Shown one piece after another: positions 1 through 8,639 of a stretch of DNA of 64,000 bases. The notes beneath the pieces were generated by a model. The model did no database searches and was not told the origin of the DNA. It was given only the letters and a program-made list of their open reading frames with translations. The stretch's first letter is position 1. Every line of letters starts with the position of its first letter. Both the position numbers and the translations under genes were made by a program. The stretch comes from Paraburkholderia sp. DHOC27. Lineage in GTDB: Bacteria; Pseudomonadota; Gammaproteobacteria; Burkholderiales; Burkholderiaceae. The DNA lies in NCBI RefSeq assembly GCF_003429005.1, contig NZ_QVQV01000001.1:186001-250000 (forward strand). Reading direction: 5' to 3'.

Positions 1-929
1 ACTGGGCATGGATTGGTGGACTGTTCGACGTATTGCTGCCCGCGTGGCATCACGGCGTGACCGTGCTGGCTCGCCGCTTTGAAAAATTCGACGGCGAGGC
101 GGCCTTCGATCTGATGGCGCGCCACGCAGTGACGCACACCTTCCTGCCGCCCACCGCGCTCAAGATGATGCGCACCGTCGCGCATCCCGAACAATGGCGC
201 CTTTCGCTCAAGGCGGTGGCGAGTGGCGGCGAATCGCTTGGCGAAGAACTGATTGCATGGGGACGCGCCGCGCTTGGCGTGACCATCAACGAGTTTTACG
301 GGCAAACGGAATGCAACGTCGTGGTGTCGTCGTGCGCCTCGCTGTTCGAGCCGCGCATTGGCGCCATCGGCAAGGCCGTGCCTGGCCATGATGTGGTGAT
401 CGTGGACGACGAAGGGCAGCCGCTGCCTGCGGGCACGCCGGGCAACATCGCGATTGCGAGTCCTGACCCGGTGATGTTTCTTGGCTACTGGCGCAACGCA
501 GCCGCGACGCGCGAGAAATTTCGCGGATGTTATCTGCTCACCGGCGATCTCGGCCAATGTGATGAAGAAGGTTTTATCCGCTTCGTGGGACGCAACGACG
601 ACGTGATCACCAGTGCGGGCTACCGCATCGGACCTGCGTCGATCGAAGACTGCCTGCTGCACCATCCCGCCGTTTGCATGGCCGCGGTGGTCGGTGCACC
701 CGACCCGCAGCGCACCGAAATCGTCATGGCGTTCGTGGTGCTCAACGCGGGCTTCAAACCCGATGACAAACTCGTGCGCGACATTCAGCAGCATGTCAAA
801 ACGCGCCTCGCCGCCCATGAATATCCGCGCGAGATTCGCTTTGTCGACAGTCTGCCCATGACCGCGACCGGCAAAGTAATGCGCAAGGAACTACGTGCGG
901 GTCTCGCGGCAGCGCAGCCGAAGCGTTGA
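1..929 (+). CDS. AMP-dependent acyl-CoA synthetase, 3' part
   Basis: The gene runs in from the left edge, and its reading frame is open from base 3 (WAWIGGLFDVLLPAWHHG). The visible 309 residues are the core and C-terminal lid of an ANL-superfamily acyl-CoA synthetase. Visible landmarks are NEFYGQTE (A5), the YLLTGDLG stretch carrying the ribose-binding Asp (A7), the hinge GRNDDVITSAGYRIGP (A8) and PMTATGKVMRKELR, which holds the catalytic lysine (A10). The enzyme activates a carboxylic acid through an acyl-adenylate to its CoA thioester in the cytoplasm. The layout resembles acetyl- and medium-chain acyl-CoA synthetases, but the substrate cannot be read from this part. The N-terminal P-loop is outside the window. 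Confidence 0.9.
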   Translation, partial: WAWIGGLFDVLLPAWHHGVTVLARRFEKFDGEAAFDLMARHAVTHTFLPPTALKMMRTVAHPEQWRLSLKAVASGGESLGEELIAWGRAALGVTINEFYGQTECNVVVSSCASLFEPRIGAIGKAVPGHDVVIVDDEGQPLPAGTPGNIAIASPDPVMFLGYWRNAAATREKFRGCYLLTGDLGQCDEEGFIRFVGRNDDVITSAGYRIGPASIEDCLLHHPAVCMAAVVGAPDPQRTEIVMAFVVLNAGFKPDDKLVRDIQQHVKTRLAAHEYPREIRFVDSLPMTATGKVMRKELRAGLAAAQPKR

Positions 930-1060
930 AAGCGCGGGCTCTCTATATGATCTAACGCGGCATGTTAAAACACGTCCGTCACGTAGCCTGCACGGCTACA
1001 AGCAAGCGGGCATAATCCTGATGCCGCGCACGCAGCGCGGCCTCTTGCTCACGCGCCGGC

Positions 1061-2176
1061 TTGCCGACTTGCCAACCCATCGCGCCTGACTCAACCACCG
1101 GAACGAACGAATTGCTCAGCCTAAGTGCCGACGCAGCACTCACCCATCCAGGGTCTCTGCTCGATCCGCACGGTCGCATCATCGCACCGTACGATCTGGA
1201 GCAACGTGACGCGCCCATTGGCGAGCACTTCGCACTCGCCGCTCAACCCGGCATCCTCAGCGCGGCGTTGCGTCCGTTCCGGCTCGACTACGCGTCGGTG
1301 CGAACGGTTCATGTGATCAATGGCATGGGCGTGACGCTTGGCGATTCCATCATTGGATTGACCGCTATCGCCGCGCTCAAGGCCGCTCATCCTCACCTGC
1401 ATTTCGTGGTGTATCGCCCCACCCTCGCGCCGGCCTATGTCGAAGCGCTATATGCGCTTGCCTCGGAGCGCTTCATCGAAATACGCCGCTTGCCCTGGCC
1501 GCTGAACGACATTCCACGCGACGAAGCGCGCATCGATATCGGCAATCATCTGTTCTGGCCGGATTTCATGACGGCACCGATGATCGACTTTTTTCTCGCG
1601 TCTCTGGGGGTCGACACAGCCACCATCGCCGATGCGCTCAAGGCCAACCGCTGGTTGCAATCCTTGCTGTTGCCGCAATTACCAGAGGCCTGGCGGGATC
1701 GTCCCTACGTGCTGTTTTGTCCAGACGCGAGCACGCCGGTTCGCAGCATTCCGCCGGCCGTGCGGGGCGCCCTCGTCACGCGCCTGTACGAACGCTTTGG
1801 TTTGCCGGTGCTGGGCTTCGGTGCGCTGGACCATCCTCACTATGAAGACGTAACGGCGCTCTCCGGCAACACTGCCGAGTTCCTTGCCTGGGTCAAACAT
1901 GCGCGCTACGTGCTGACGTCCGACACTGCCGCCGTGCACATCGCCGCCGGCTTCGATGTGCCCACCACCGCCTTCTTCACAACGGTCGCGCCCGAGCTGC
2001 GCGTGCGTGATTACCCGTTGTGCCGGCCGCTTGCACTCGCGCTGCCTGCACTGCGCAACATTCAGGCAAGCGATCGGGCGCAGGACGTGGCCCGCGTGAG
2101 CGCAGCCTATGAAGAAGCGATACTGGGCGAGTTGCCGTGGGCTGCAACAGCATTCGTCTGGAGCCCGAAGCACTGA
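1061..2176 (+). CDS. Glycosyltransferase family 9 (heptosyltransferase-like)
   Basis: This 371-residue protein has the look of GT9 ADP-heptose:LPS heptosyltransferases. An N-terminal Rossmann half carries VHVINGMGVTLGDSIIGLTAIAALKAAHP, and a C-terminal donor-binding half carries YVLTSDTAAVHIAAGFDVPTTAFF. Family members transfer heptose or related sugars to lipopolysaccharide core at the inner face of the inner membrane. The start is uncertain: TTG at 1061 has no clear ribosome-binding site, and an in-frame TTG at 1112 follows a weak GGA. Neighbours give no surface-polysaccharide context, so acceptor and donor are unknown. Confidence 0.75.
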   Translation: MPTCQPIAPDSTTGTNELLSLSADAALTHPGSLLDPHGRIIAPYDLEQRDAPIGEHFALAAQPGILSAALRPFRLDYASVRTVHVINGMGVTLGDSIIGLTAIAALKAAHPHLHFVVYRPTLAPAYVEALYALASERFIEIRRLPWPLNDIPRDEARIDIGNHLFWPDFMTAPMIDFFLASLGVDTATIADALKANRWLQSLLLPQLPEAWRDRPYVLFCPDASTPVRSIPPAVRGALVTRLYERFGLPVLGFGALDHPHYEDVTALSGNTAEFLAWVKHARYVLTSDTAAVHIAAGFDVPTTAFFTTVAPELRVRDYPLCRPLALALPALRNIQASDRAQDVARVSAAYEEAILGELPWAATAFVWSPKH

Positions 2177-2329
2177 CGTTGCACACAGGCGTGCAGGGCC
2201 GGGTTCGCGGCGCGAAAGCACGCCGCCGCACTACGCGCAGCGCGAACTGATCAGATCAATCCTCCGAGGTCGGGCACGGGGTGTGCTGAGAGATACGCGT
2301 ACCCAATCAACATTCGGAGGAGATCCATC

Positions 2330-2404
2330 ATGCCTTATATCCTTGGCTGGCTACTCGGCGTTCCGCTGTTCGTTCTGGTCATCCTGTATCTGATCTTTCA
2401 CTGA
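2330..2404 (+). CDS. Very small single-span membrane protein (24 aa)
   Basis: This short gene has an ATG at 2330 placed 7 bases after a strong GGAGGAG ribosome-binding site (2317-2323). It encodes MPYILGWLLGVPLFVLVI followed by LYLIFH and a stop. Nearly all of it is one hydrophobic helix, so it should insert in the inner membrane. An inverted repeat follows 25 bases after the stop. I recognise it only as a small hydrophobic protein with no named function. The ribosome-binding site and clean hydrophobic composition are the evidence that it is real; it is too short for standard gene callers. Confidence 0.6.
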   Translation: MPYILGWLLGVPLFVLVILYLIFH

Positions 2405-2680
2405 TACCTCGACCTCGTTTTCGCTTTTCGACGCGCCAGCGTCCGCTTCAAGCGGATCGGCGCGTCTGTCGCGTTCTGACACCCTGATTCCCTCGGCACA
2501 CACGTCAGCAGCGTGATCATTCTGCCCAGTGGATTGCGGCGGAACACCCGGTGGAAAATACAGCGCTGTTACCGGCGCGCAGGACGGCATCCACGGTGTC
2601 GTTGTTCTTGCGAACCCACTCCCCGAACACGCAAAGCCCATCGCGGCGGCTGCCGACGCAAAAAGAAAACGAATCTTCAC
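2351..2680 (-). CDS. Putative small secreted protein
   Basis: GTG start at 2680, six bases after GGGAG. The first 24 residues (MKIRFLFASAAAAMGFACSG, then SGFA) form a plausible Sec signal peptide cut after GFA. The mature part begins RTTTPWMPSCAPVTALYFPPGVPPQS and has two further cysteines, which could pair in the periplasm. The charged C-terminal third is low-complexity, and its last 54 bases lie antisense to the small membrane-protein gene at 2330-2404. Either the true protein ends with this odd tail or the ORF is partly fortuitous. No family recognised. Confidence 0.4.
   Translation of the reverse strand: MKIRFLFASAAAAMGFACSGSGFARTTTPWMPSCAPVTALYFPPGVPPQSTGQNDHAADVCAEGIRVSERDRRADPLEADAGASKSENEVEVSVKDQIQDDQNEQRNAE
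2430..2466 (+). terminator. Hairpin after the small membrane-protein gene
   Basis: GACGCGCC (2430-2437) pairs with GGCGCGTC (2459-2466), and an inner stem TCCGCTT/AAGCGGA sits between them. No clear T-run follows, so termination or 3'-end protection is only likely. Confidence 0.4.
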
Positions 2681-3063
2681 TGGAACTCCCAATGCGATGC
2701 AATCGCCGCTATGGCCTGAAGCGCACCCTTGAAGTGCACCCTTGAAGTGCGCCTATAGCAGCGGACGTGAAGCGCACGCGGCGCTGACCAGCGAACGATA
2801 CAAAAAACGCCTGAAAAACAGCAGCGAAAACGTATTTCATTCCATGTCGCGCGTCGCACGAAATCTAACGACCATTCTCACGACAAATCCCGCTTCACGG
2901 ACCACGATATGACCACGATCCGACCGCCACACATTCCACGACATACGGCGACATGATTCTGAAATTGCCTTGCGTGCAGGCTTCGATAAAAATTCGGCCT
3001 GTCGTTGAACGGATCGCAGCACAACGCTAGCGACGCACAACGACACACTCCACGGAGAACGCA
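2681..3063. other. Intergenic, AT-richer, with a short tandem repeat
   Basis: This 383-base stretch separates a putative minus-strand gene from the EF-hand gene. It holds a perfect tandem repeat of GCACCCTTGAAGT (2723-2735 and 2736-2748) and presumably the promoter of the downstream gene. I see no convincing gene in it. Confidence 0.5.
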
Positions 3064-3366
3064 ATGAAAAAGACCTTGATCATGATGGCGCTGTGCCTGG
3101 CATCCACCGGTGCATTCATGCAAACTGCTTCTGCACAGACTGCACAGCAAGCCAATCCGCAACGTATGGCGCAAATGGCGCAGCAGTTGCAAAGCCGCTT
3201 TGCGAGTGCCAACACCACGCAGGACGGCAAGCTCACAAAACAGCAGGCAGCCCTCGGCATGCCGATGGTCGCGCGGCACTTCGATGAGATTGATAGCGCG
3301 GGCGCCGGTTATGTCACGTTGCCGCAAATCGAAGCCTTCATGCAGCAACACATGTCGGCTCATTAA
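3064..3366 (+). CDS. Secreted EF-hand-like protein
   Basis: A 100-residue protein with a signal peptide (MKKTLIMMALCLASTGAFMQ, then TASA) and a mature helical domain. The segment ANTTQDGKLTKQQAA has the spacing of an EF-hand calcium loop, but its usual first acidic residue is missing. A second, poorer copy is DEIDSAGAGYVTLPQIEAF. ATG follows GGAGAACGCA. Family members are small periplasmic proteins of unclear role. The next genes are a two-component system 138 bases downstream, so it could be a target or accessory of that system, although nothing proves this. Confidence 0.7.
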   Translation: MKKTLIMMALCLASTGAFMQTASAQTAQQANPQRMAQMAQQLQSRFASANTTQDGKLTKQQAALGMPMVARHFDEIDSAGAGYVTLPQIEAFMQQHMSAH

Positions 3367-3504
3367 GTGTTGCAATTGAGACTCGCAACTAAGCCGTGCA
3401 AACAGCGGTTAAACTTGCCGGGCAAACCTGTCAGCCCCACTTGGTTGTTACCCTTCGCTCAGCGTTCACCCTCTCAGGGCGAACGCGCGTTTAAGGAGCA
3501 ACGC

Positions 3505-4218
3505 ATGGACAAACCCGCGAAGATCATCGTGCTCGACGACGAAGCCGAACTGCGCAACATGCTGCAGCGGTTTCTCAGCGGGCAAGGCTTTGAAGTGCGT
3601 GTAGTGGAAGACAGCAAGCGGCTCGACCGCTATCTGCAGCGCGAGCCGTACGATCTGCTGGTACTCGATCTGATGATCGGCGAAGAAAACGGCCTCGAAA
3701 TATGCAGCCGTCTGCGTGCGGAAGGCCAGACGCTGCCCATTTTGATGCTGACCGCCAAGGGCGACCCGCTCGACAAGGTGGTGGGTCTCGAAACCGGCGC
3801 CGACGATTATCTGGCCAAACCCTTCCTGCCGCGCGAACTGGTGGCGCGCATTCGCGCATTGCTGCGCCGCCAGAAAATCGCCTCCGGCGATCCCACCGTC
3901 ACATCGCAGGCGGTGCGCTTTGGCAACTTCGCGCTGGATATCGGCAAGCAAACCTTGATGCGTGGCGGCGAAACGCTCGACATCCACTCCGCGCAAATGC
4001 TGTTACTGGTGGCGCTGGCGTCATCGCCGAACCGGCCGGTGAGTCGCGACAATCTGATTGCGCGGGCGCGGGGCCGCGATCACGATGCGCTCGATCGCAG
4101 TATCGACGTCCAGGTGCTGCGGCTGCGTCAAATTGTGGAAGACGATCCGTCCAAACCGCGCTTCATCAAAACGGTGTGGGGCGTGGGCTATATGCTGATC
4201 GCCGACGTCGAATCATGA
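3505..4218 (+). CDS. OmpR-family response regulator
   Basis: The ATG at 3505 lies 8 bases after AAGGAG (3493-3498) and gives 237 residues. The receiver domain (1-120) has the acidic pair D11/D12, phospho-acceptor D55 in LLVLDLMIG, and the conserved lysine in DDYLAKPF. The C-terminal winged helix (about 135-232) includes VQVLRLRQIVE and FIKTVWGVGYML, as in OmpR. The protein binds DNA when phosphorylated. Its stop overlaps the start of the histidine kinase gene (ATGA), so the two are translationally coupled. The resemblance is to OmpR/EnvZ pairs, but the regulon is unknown. Confidence 0.9.
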   Translation: MDKPAKIIVLDDEAELRNMLQRFLSGQGFEVRVVEDSKRLDRYLQREPYDLLVLDLMIGEENGLEICSRLRAEGQTLPILMLTAKGDPLDKVVGLETGADDYLAKPFLPRELVARIRALLRRQKIASGDPTVTSQAVRFGNFALDIGKQTLMRGGETLDIHSAQMLLLVALASSPNRPVSRDNLIARARGRDHDALDRSIDVQVLRLRQIVEDDPSKPRFIKTVWGVGYMLIADVES

Positions 4219-5540
4219 GGCTCGTCGCGCTGCCCAAGACACTGCTCGCACGCAATATTGCGCTCTTGATCGTGCTGGTGCTGCTTTCGCAACTGTGTTC
4301 ACTCGTGGTGTTGCTGCACTACGTGCAAAGGCCGCGCGTCGAACGCACAGCGCAGGTGTTCGCGAGCTACGTGAAAATTCTCGACACGCTGTTCAACGCC
4401 GCGCCGGATAGCGAGCGCAGCGCGCTGATCACGCGTTTGAACGGCCAGTTGCAACCGCCCGCTGACGTCGCGTCCTTTGCTCCACCGCCTGGCGGCCTGT
4501 ATTTCTATACCGCGTATCAACGCGCCATCTTCCTCGACACCCTGCGGCACAATCTGCCCGCCGACATGCCTGTGCGCTGGCAGTCCGAAGGCGGCCAACA
4601 CCTGTGGATTCAAATGCACGCGCACGGCGAGCACTACTGGCTCGCGCTACCCGTCCCCGAGGATGCGCGCGGCGCCGGCCTCGATGCGGCGATCCTGCTT
4701 TCGCTCGGCCTCGCCGCATTGGCCGCGTTCACCGGCTATCTGATCCAGCGGCACCTGAACCGGCCGCTGCAAAACCTCGCGCGCGCGGCCCGGCGCGTGA
4801 GCGCCGGCGAAATGCCCGAGCCGTTGCCCGGCGACGGCCCCACGGAAATCGCCGAAGTCAGCGGCGCCTTCAACCAGATGACGCACACGCTGCAACAGGC
4901 CGAGGCTACGCGCGCGCTGATGCTGGCCGGCATCTCGCACGATATCCGCACGCCGCTCACCAAGCTGCGCCTCGCGATGGCAATGGCCATCACGGATGAT
5001 GGCGACGACAGCTTCGTGATCGCCGCCGAAGCGTATCTCGACCAGATCGAAACGATCCTCCAGCAGTTCATGGATTACGCGGGCAGCGGCGAGCGCGAGC
5101 TTCCACAGACCGGCGACATCAATGCGCTCATCGAGCGGCTGGCTGGAGATTTCGCGGGACTGGGTCACGAATTCGCGCTTTCGCTCGGCGCGGTGCCGGT
5201 GTTCGCCTTTCGCCCCATCGCCATGATGCGGCTTCTGATGAACCTGATGCAGAACGCCGTCGTGTATGGGCAGACGGGGTTCGCGGTCCGCACGTGGGTG
5301 CAGAACCGCAGCGTTTATGTGGCAGTGGGCGATCGCGGCAAAGGACTCGCGCCCGACGAACTCGAAGCGCTGAAGCAGCCTTTCCAGCGCGGGCGCAATG
5401 CGCGCTCGCAACCCGGCGGTACGGGCCTCGGGCTTGCCATCGTCGAACGGATTGCGCGGCTGCATAGCGGCGCGCTGCAATTTCACGCGCGCGAAGGCGG
5501 CGGTCTGGAGGTGTGGGTGGTCGTGCCGCTGGCAGCGTAA
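4215..5540 (+). CDS. EnvZ-like sensor histidine kinase
   Basis: 441 residues starting at the ATG inside the ATGA overlap with the regulator gene. One membrane segment lies near residues 10-33 and a second near 155-178, enclosing a periplasmic domain of about 120 residues. A HAMP linker follows (HLNRPLQNLARAARRVSAGE), then the dimerisation box AGISHDIRTPLTKLR with the phospho-accepting His at about residue 242. The ATP-binding domain has the N box LMNLMQNAVVYG, the G1 box DRGKGLA and the G2 box GTGLGLAI. It phosphorylates the upstream OmpR-type regulator. The signal is unknown. Confidence 0.9.
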   Translation: MRLVALPKTLLARNIALLIVLVLLSQLCSLVVLLHYVQRPRVERTAQVFASYVKILDTLFNAAPDSERSALITRLNGQLQPPADVASFAPPPGGLYFYTAYQRAIFLDTLRHNLPADMPVRWQSEGGQHLWIQMHAHGEHYWLALPVPEDARGAGLDAAILLSLGLAALAAFTGYLIQRHLNRPLQNLARAARRVSAGEMPEPLPGDGPTEIAEVSGAFNQMTHTLQQAEATRALMLAGISHDIRTPLTKLRLAMAMAITDDGDDSFVIAAEAYLDQIETILQQFMDYAGSGERELPQTGDINALIERLAGDFAGLGHEFALSLGAVPVFAFRPIAMMRLLMNLMQNAVVYGQTGFAVRTWVQNRSVYVAVGDRGKGLAPDELEALKQPFQRGRNARSQPGGTGLGLAIVERIARLHSGALQFHAREGGGLEVWVVVPLAA

Positions 5541-5583
5541 GAAGTCCGCAGCGGCACACACAGCGTCGCGCAAAGCAACACGT

Positions 5584-7050
5584 TCAGGTGCGATGCGCCG
5601 CCCGCATCATCACCACATACAGGATCGCGCCCACCGCCGCGCCGATTAGCCAGCCAAAGTTGTTGGGCGGCAAAATCTGCAGCAGTTGCGTGCACAGTTC
5701 CCATCCCACTGAAACGATGCCGGAGATGATCAGCGCAGCAATGCCCACCTTGTTCCAGCCGCCGTCGTAATAGAAACGGCCTTGCGGCGACATGCTGTAC
5801 AGCTCGCTGGTTTCGAGCTGCTGCTTCTTGATGAGGTAGAAGTCGGCCATCATCACGCCGTACAGTGGCGCCAGCACGGAGCCGAATACGCTCACGAAGA
5901 TCGTGATGGCCTTGGGGCTATCGACGAAGATCCACGGACACACCAGTACGGCCAGGATGGAAGCGACCAGGCCGCCTTTCTTGAAGTCGATATGCCGCGG
6001 GAAGAGATTGGCGATGTCGTAGGCCGGCGAAACAAAATTGGCGACGATATTGATGCCCATTGTCGCCACGATGAAGGTCAGGCTGCCGATCACGACGGCC
6101 ACCTTGTTCTGGATATGGCCGACAATCGCCACCGGGTCCATGATCATCGAACCGAACACGGTCGCACTGCCCGAGGTCACGATCACCGTGATGATGGCGA
6201 ACACAATGAAATTGACTGGCAGTCCCAGGAAGTTGCCGAGTTTCATCTGGCGCTCGCTCTTCGCGAAGCGCGAGAAATCGCCGAAATTCAGCAGCAGGGC
6301 TGCGAAATAGCTCACCACCAGCAGCGTCGCGTTGCCCATGCTCGCGAATTGTTCGCTGCCCGACAGCACCTTGCCGCCCAGCGTCAGGCTCAAACTGCCA
6401 AGGCCCGCCTGCGAGAGAATCCACGCCATGAGCGCGAACATCACCACGTACACGGCCGGTCCGCAGAAGTCGATGAACTTGCGGATCGCCTCCATGCCGC
6501 GCTGAAAGATAAACAACTGAAACAGCCACATGAAGAGAAAGCTGGCCCATCCCAGGCCATCCAGCCGCATGAAGCCGACGTCACGCAGCGAAATGGCCGC
6601 AGGGAAAAACACCAACACGAGCGTGGCCACCGCTTTCGACGCGAAATAGGTTTGCACGCCGTACCAGACAATGCCCACCACGCCGCGAATCACTGCAGCG
6701 AGATTTGCGCCCATCACGCCCATGCTGACGCGTGCCATGACCGGAAACGGGATGCCGTGCACGTAGCTGGGTTTGCCGACCAGATTCATCAGCAGGTAGA
6801 CGATCAGGATGCCTACGGTCAGCGCAATGAGCACCTGCCAGCCGGAGATGCCGAGCAGAAACAGACTCGCGGCAAACGTGTAGCCGCCCACGCTGTGCAC
6901 ATCGGACATCCACATCGCGAAGATGCAGTAGCCCGTCCAGGTGCGCTTGTTGAGCGGCACCGGCGCGAGGTCATGGTTGTATAGGCGCGCGTCGTTTTGT
7001 GCCACCTGCCCGCGCGGAACGCCACCTTCGATAAGCGGTGAAGTCGACAT
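5584..7050 (-). CDS. NCS1-family nucleobase/allantoin-type permease
   Basis: ATG at 7050 follows GGGGGA (positions 7055-7060 on the plus strand), giving 488 residues. About twelve membrane segments are visible. The N-terminal RLYNHDLAPVPLNKRTWTGY is typical of the NCS1 cation symporters for purines, pyrimidines, allantoin or hydantoins, as are SDVHSVGGYTFAASLF and LNFGDFSRFA. No purine or hydantoin catabolic genes lie next to it, so the substrate is open. Confidence 0.88.
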   Translation of the reverse strand: MSTSPLIEGGVPRGQVAQNDARLYNHDLAPVPLNKRTWTGYCIFAMWMSDVHSVGGYTFAASLFLLGISGWQVLIALTVGILIVYLLMNLVGKPSYVHGIPFPVMARVSMGVMGANLAAVIRGVVGIVWYGVQTYFASKAVATLVLVFFPAAISLRDVGFMRLDGLGWASFLFMWLFQLFIFQRGMEAIRKFIDFCGPAVYVVMFALMAWILSQAGLGSLSLTLGGKVLSGSEQFASMGNATLLVVSYFAALLLNFGDFSRFAKSERQMKLGNFLGLPVNFIVFAIITVIVTSGSATVFGSMIMDPVAIVGHIQNKVAVVIGSLTFIVATMGINIVANFVSPAYDIANLFPRHIDFKKGGLVASILAVLVCPWIFVDSPKAITIFVSVFGSVLAPLYGVMMADFYLIKKQQLETSELYSMSPQGRFYYDGGWNKVGIAALIISGIVSVGWELCTQLLQILPPNNFGWLIGAAVGAILYVVMMRAAHRT

Positions 7051-7219
7051 GTCTCCCCCTGCAGTTCTCAACCGTGTCTGACGACGGATCCCGGCGCATG
7101 GCGGCGCCGGGCGGCGAGCAGGTGGCGCGGGAATCCGCCGCTTGCTATTGCAACAATATAGATCGTTTCAATAAAAAAGTGAGCGGGCGGAAATAATCAC
7201 GCGTCGTACGCAAGAACGG

Positions 7220-7738
7220 CTACACGCTCTGAGACGTGCTGGACGGCAGCACCGCCTCAACGCTGCTTTCGGCCATATGCACCGCTTGCCGCACTGACTT
7301 GTTGACGCTGTCGTACAGCGCGTGGCTCGAACCCATCACGCGTTTGAGTGCGACCACGGCGGCTGCCGAGCTGGCGGGCATCTGCCTCGTTGCATCGTCG
7401 AAGAGGGCCTGGACGCGCTGGTTGTACGCTTCGAAACGCGTGCCGGCGAGCGTCGCCAGTTCGGCTTGCGTGGTCAACGCGATCTCGTACAGCGCCTGGT
7501 GATACGACTGCAGGCGTTCAACCTGCACGGCACTACGGGTGCTCTGTTGCGCGAACAGATCCTGCTGGTGGGTGCTCAGCAGCATGTTTTGCGTATCCGC
7601 CAGCGCGGCTTTGGTCGCTTGCAGATTCAAGGCGGTCAACTTGTGCAGATTCTCAAAGGCCAGATGCGCCAACCCATAGAACGCTGCCAGATTGGCCTTG
7701 TGCGCAGCGCTGTACTGCTCGGGAAACCACTCGTTCAT
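7220..7738 (-). CDS. phaP: Phasin family protein
   Basis: ATG at 7738 after GGAGAG, giving 172 residues. It starts MNEWFPEQYSAAHKANLAAF and is almost wholly alpha-helical and Ala/Gln-rich, with repeated amphipathic stretches such as ALYEIALTTQAELATLAGTRF. These are the marks of the phasins that coat polyhydroxyalkanoate granules and control their size. The gene is monocistronic. Several phasin paralogues are usual in this bacterial group, so this need not be the main one. Confidence 0.85.
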   Translation of the reverse strand: MNEWFPEQYSAAHKANLAAFYGLAHLAFENLHKLTALNLQATKAALADTQNMLLSTHQQDLFAQQSTRSAVQVERLQSYHQALYEIALTTQAELATLAGTRFEAYNQRVQALFDDATRQMPASSAAAVVALKRVMGSSHALYDSVNKSVRQAVHMAESSVEAVLPSSTSQSV

Positions 7739-8055
7739 CGTGCATCTCTCCAGAGAGGGAATAGAGCGTGCGCTCCCCCGATCAAGGGTGAGCGCACGTT
7801 CGTGGGTTTTGGAATGGCTAGATAGGTTGACGAATGTGATGCTCCGCAAGGGGACCACCACTACGCCAGACTCTCGGTTATTGTGATTTTTAAATAAGTA
7901 CACCAAACTACCTGAACGACTTTTATTGCGGGCTCTTGCTCTGGGTTGTACCGCATACAAAGGCACGCTCGTCCGATTTATCGAAGCGTGGTCACAGGTC
8001 AGGAGAAGAGAAAGGCACTTTCGGTCAACACACCCCCGTTTATCAAGTGGCCGCT
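7739..8055. other. Upstream region of the phasin gene
   Basis: This 317-base stretch has an AT-rich core (7878-7930) and probably holds the phasin promoter. I cannot point to a specific regulator site, and no gene is evident. Confidence 0.45.
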
Positions 8056-8253
8056 TTAGCGGTGGCGCCCGGCCGCTTTCAGAAAGAACCTTCCTTCGTG
8101 GGTCAAACGCGGCAGCGCCTGACCGGAAGCCAGTCTCTCCAGCCTCACAAGTTGACGTTCCAGCAGCGCATTGAGATCGGCATGGTCGACCTCCAGTTGC
8201 TCCGTGGCGTCCATCACCAGCATCAGCGTTGCGAATTCGTGAGGGCTCAGCAT
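8056..8253 (-). CDS. Small conserved hypothetical protein (65 aa)
   Basis: ATG at 8253 lies 7 bases after AGGAGA. The sequence MLSPHEFATLMLVMDATEQL continues as a mostly helical, charged protein ending LTHEGRFFLKAAGRHR. It has no signal peptide and no cysteines. Good translation signals and composition support it as real. Its helix-rich layout could be a small DNA-binding or adaptor protein, but I recognise no named family. Confidence 0.65.
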   Translation of the reverse strand: MLSPHEFATLMLVMDATEQLEVDHADLNALLERQLVRLERLASGQALPRLTHEGRFFLKAAGRHR

Positions 8254-8639
8254 CTTTTGTCTCCTAAGTTTTAGGTGCTGCGTTGACGAGGCGCCGACGT
8301 GCCGCCCGTGCCTCGAACCTGACTCATTGAGCAAAAACCGCGAATCTGACTCTCTTGCGCCGACTCGATACGACTTGCGTGTCGAGGGAGCCATCTTAAT
8401 TCGGGATAGCTGAAAAGATCAATATGTGGGAAAGAATCTCTTTCATAACGAGGCTGACGCGGGACAAAAGTGGTCAGGCGAGGGGGCGGTGCGTTCGCCC
8501 AGAACGGGCGCGCGTTTGAATTGGCTCGCACATCGCCGTGCAAGCCTTGTCAGACAAGGGTGTGTCAGGGTAAACATGAAAGGCGGCCGTTTGAATCAGC
8601 GGCCGCCCGGTGAAACCTTCGGCAGTTACACGGTCTGCT
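8254..8639. other. Intergenic region
   Basis: This 386-base stretch lies between two minus-strand genes. It holds the terminator of the SDR gene at its right end and presumably the promoter of the 65-residue protein at its left. I see no further gene. Confidence 0.5.
8582..8607 (-). terminator. Terminator of the SDR gene
   Basis: Read on the minus strand, GGCGGCCG and CGGCCGCC form a perfect 8-bp stem with a 10-base loop. TTTCATGTTT follows. It lies 33 bases after the SDR stop. Confidence 0.65.

Noticed and set aside
5782..6984. Long plus-strand open frame of about 400 codons
   Set aside because: It is antisense to the NCS1 permease gene and has His/Arg/Asp-rich composition typical of the reverse of GC-rich membrane-protein genes.
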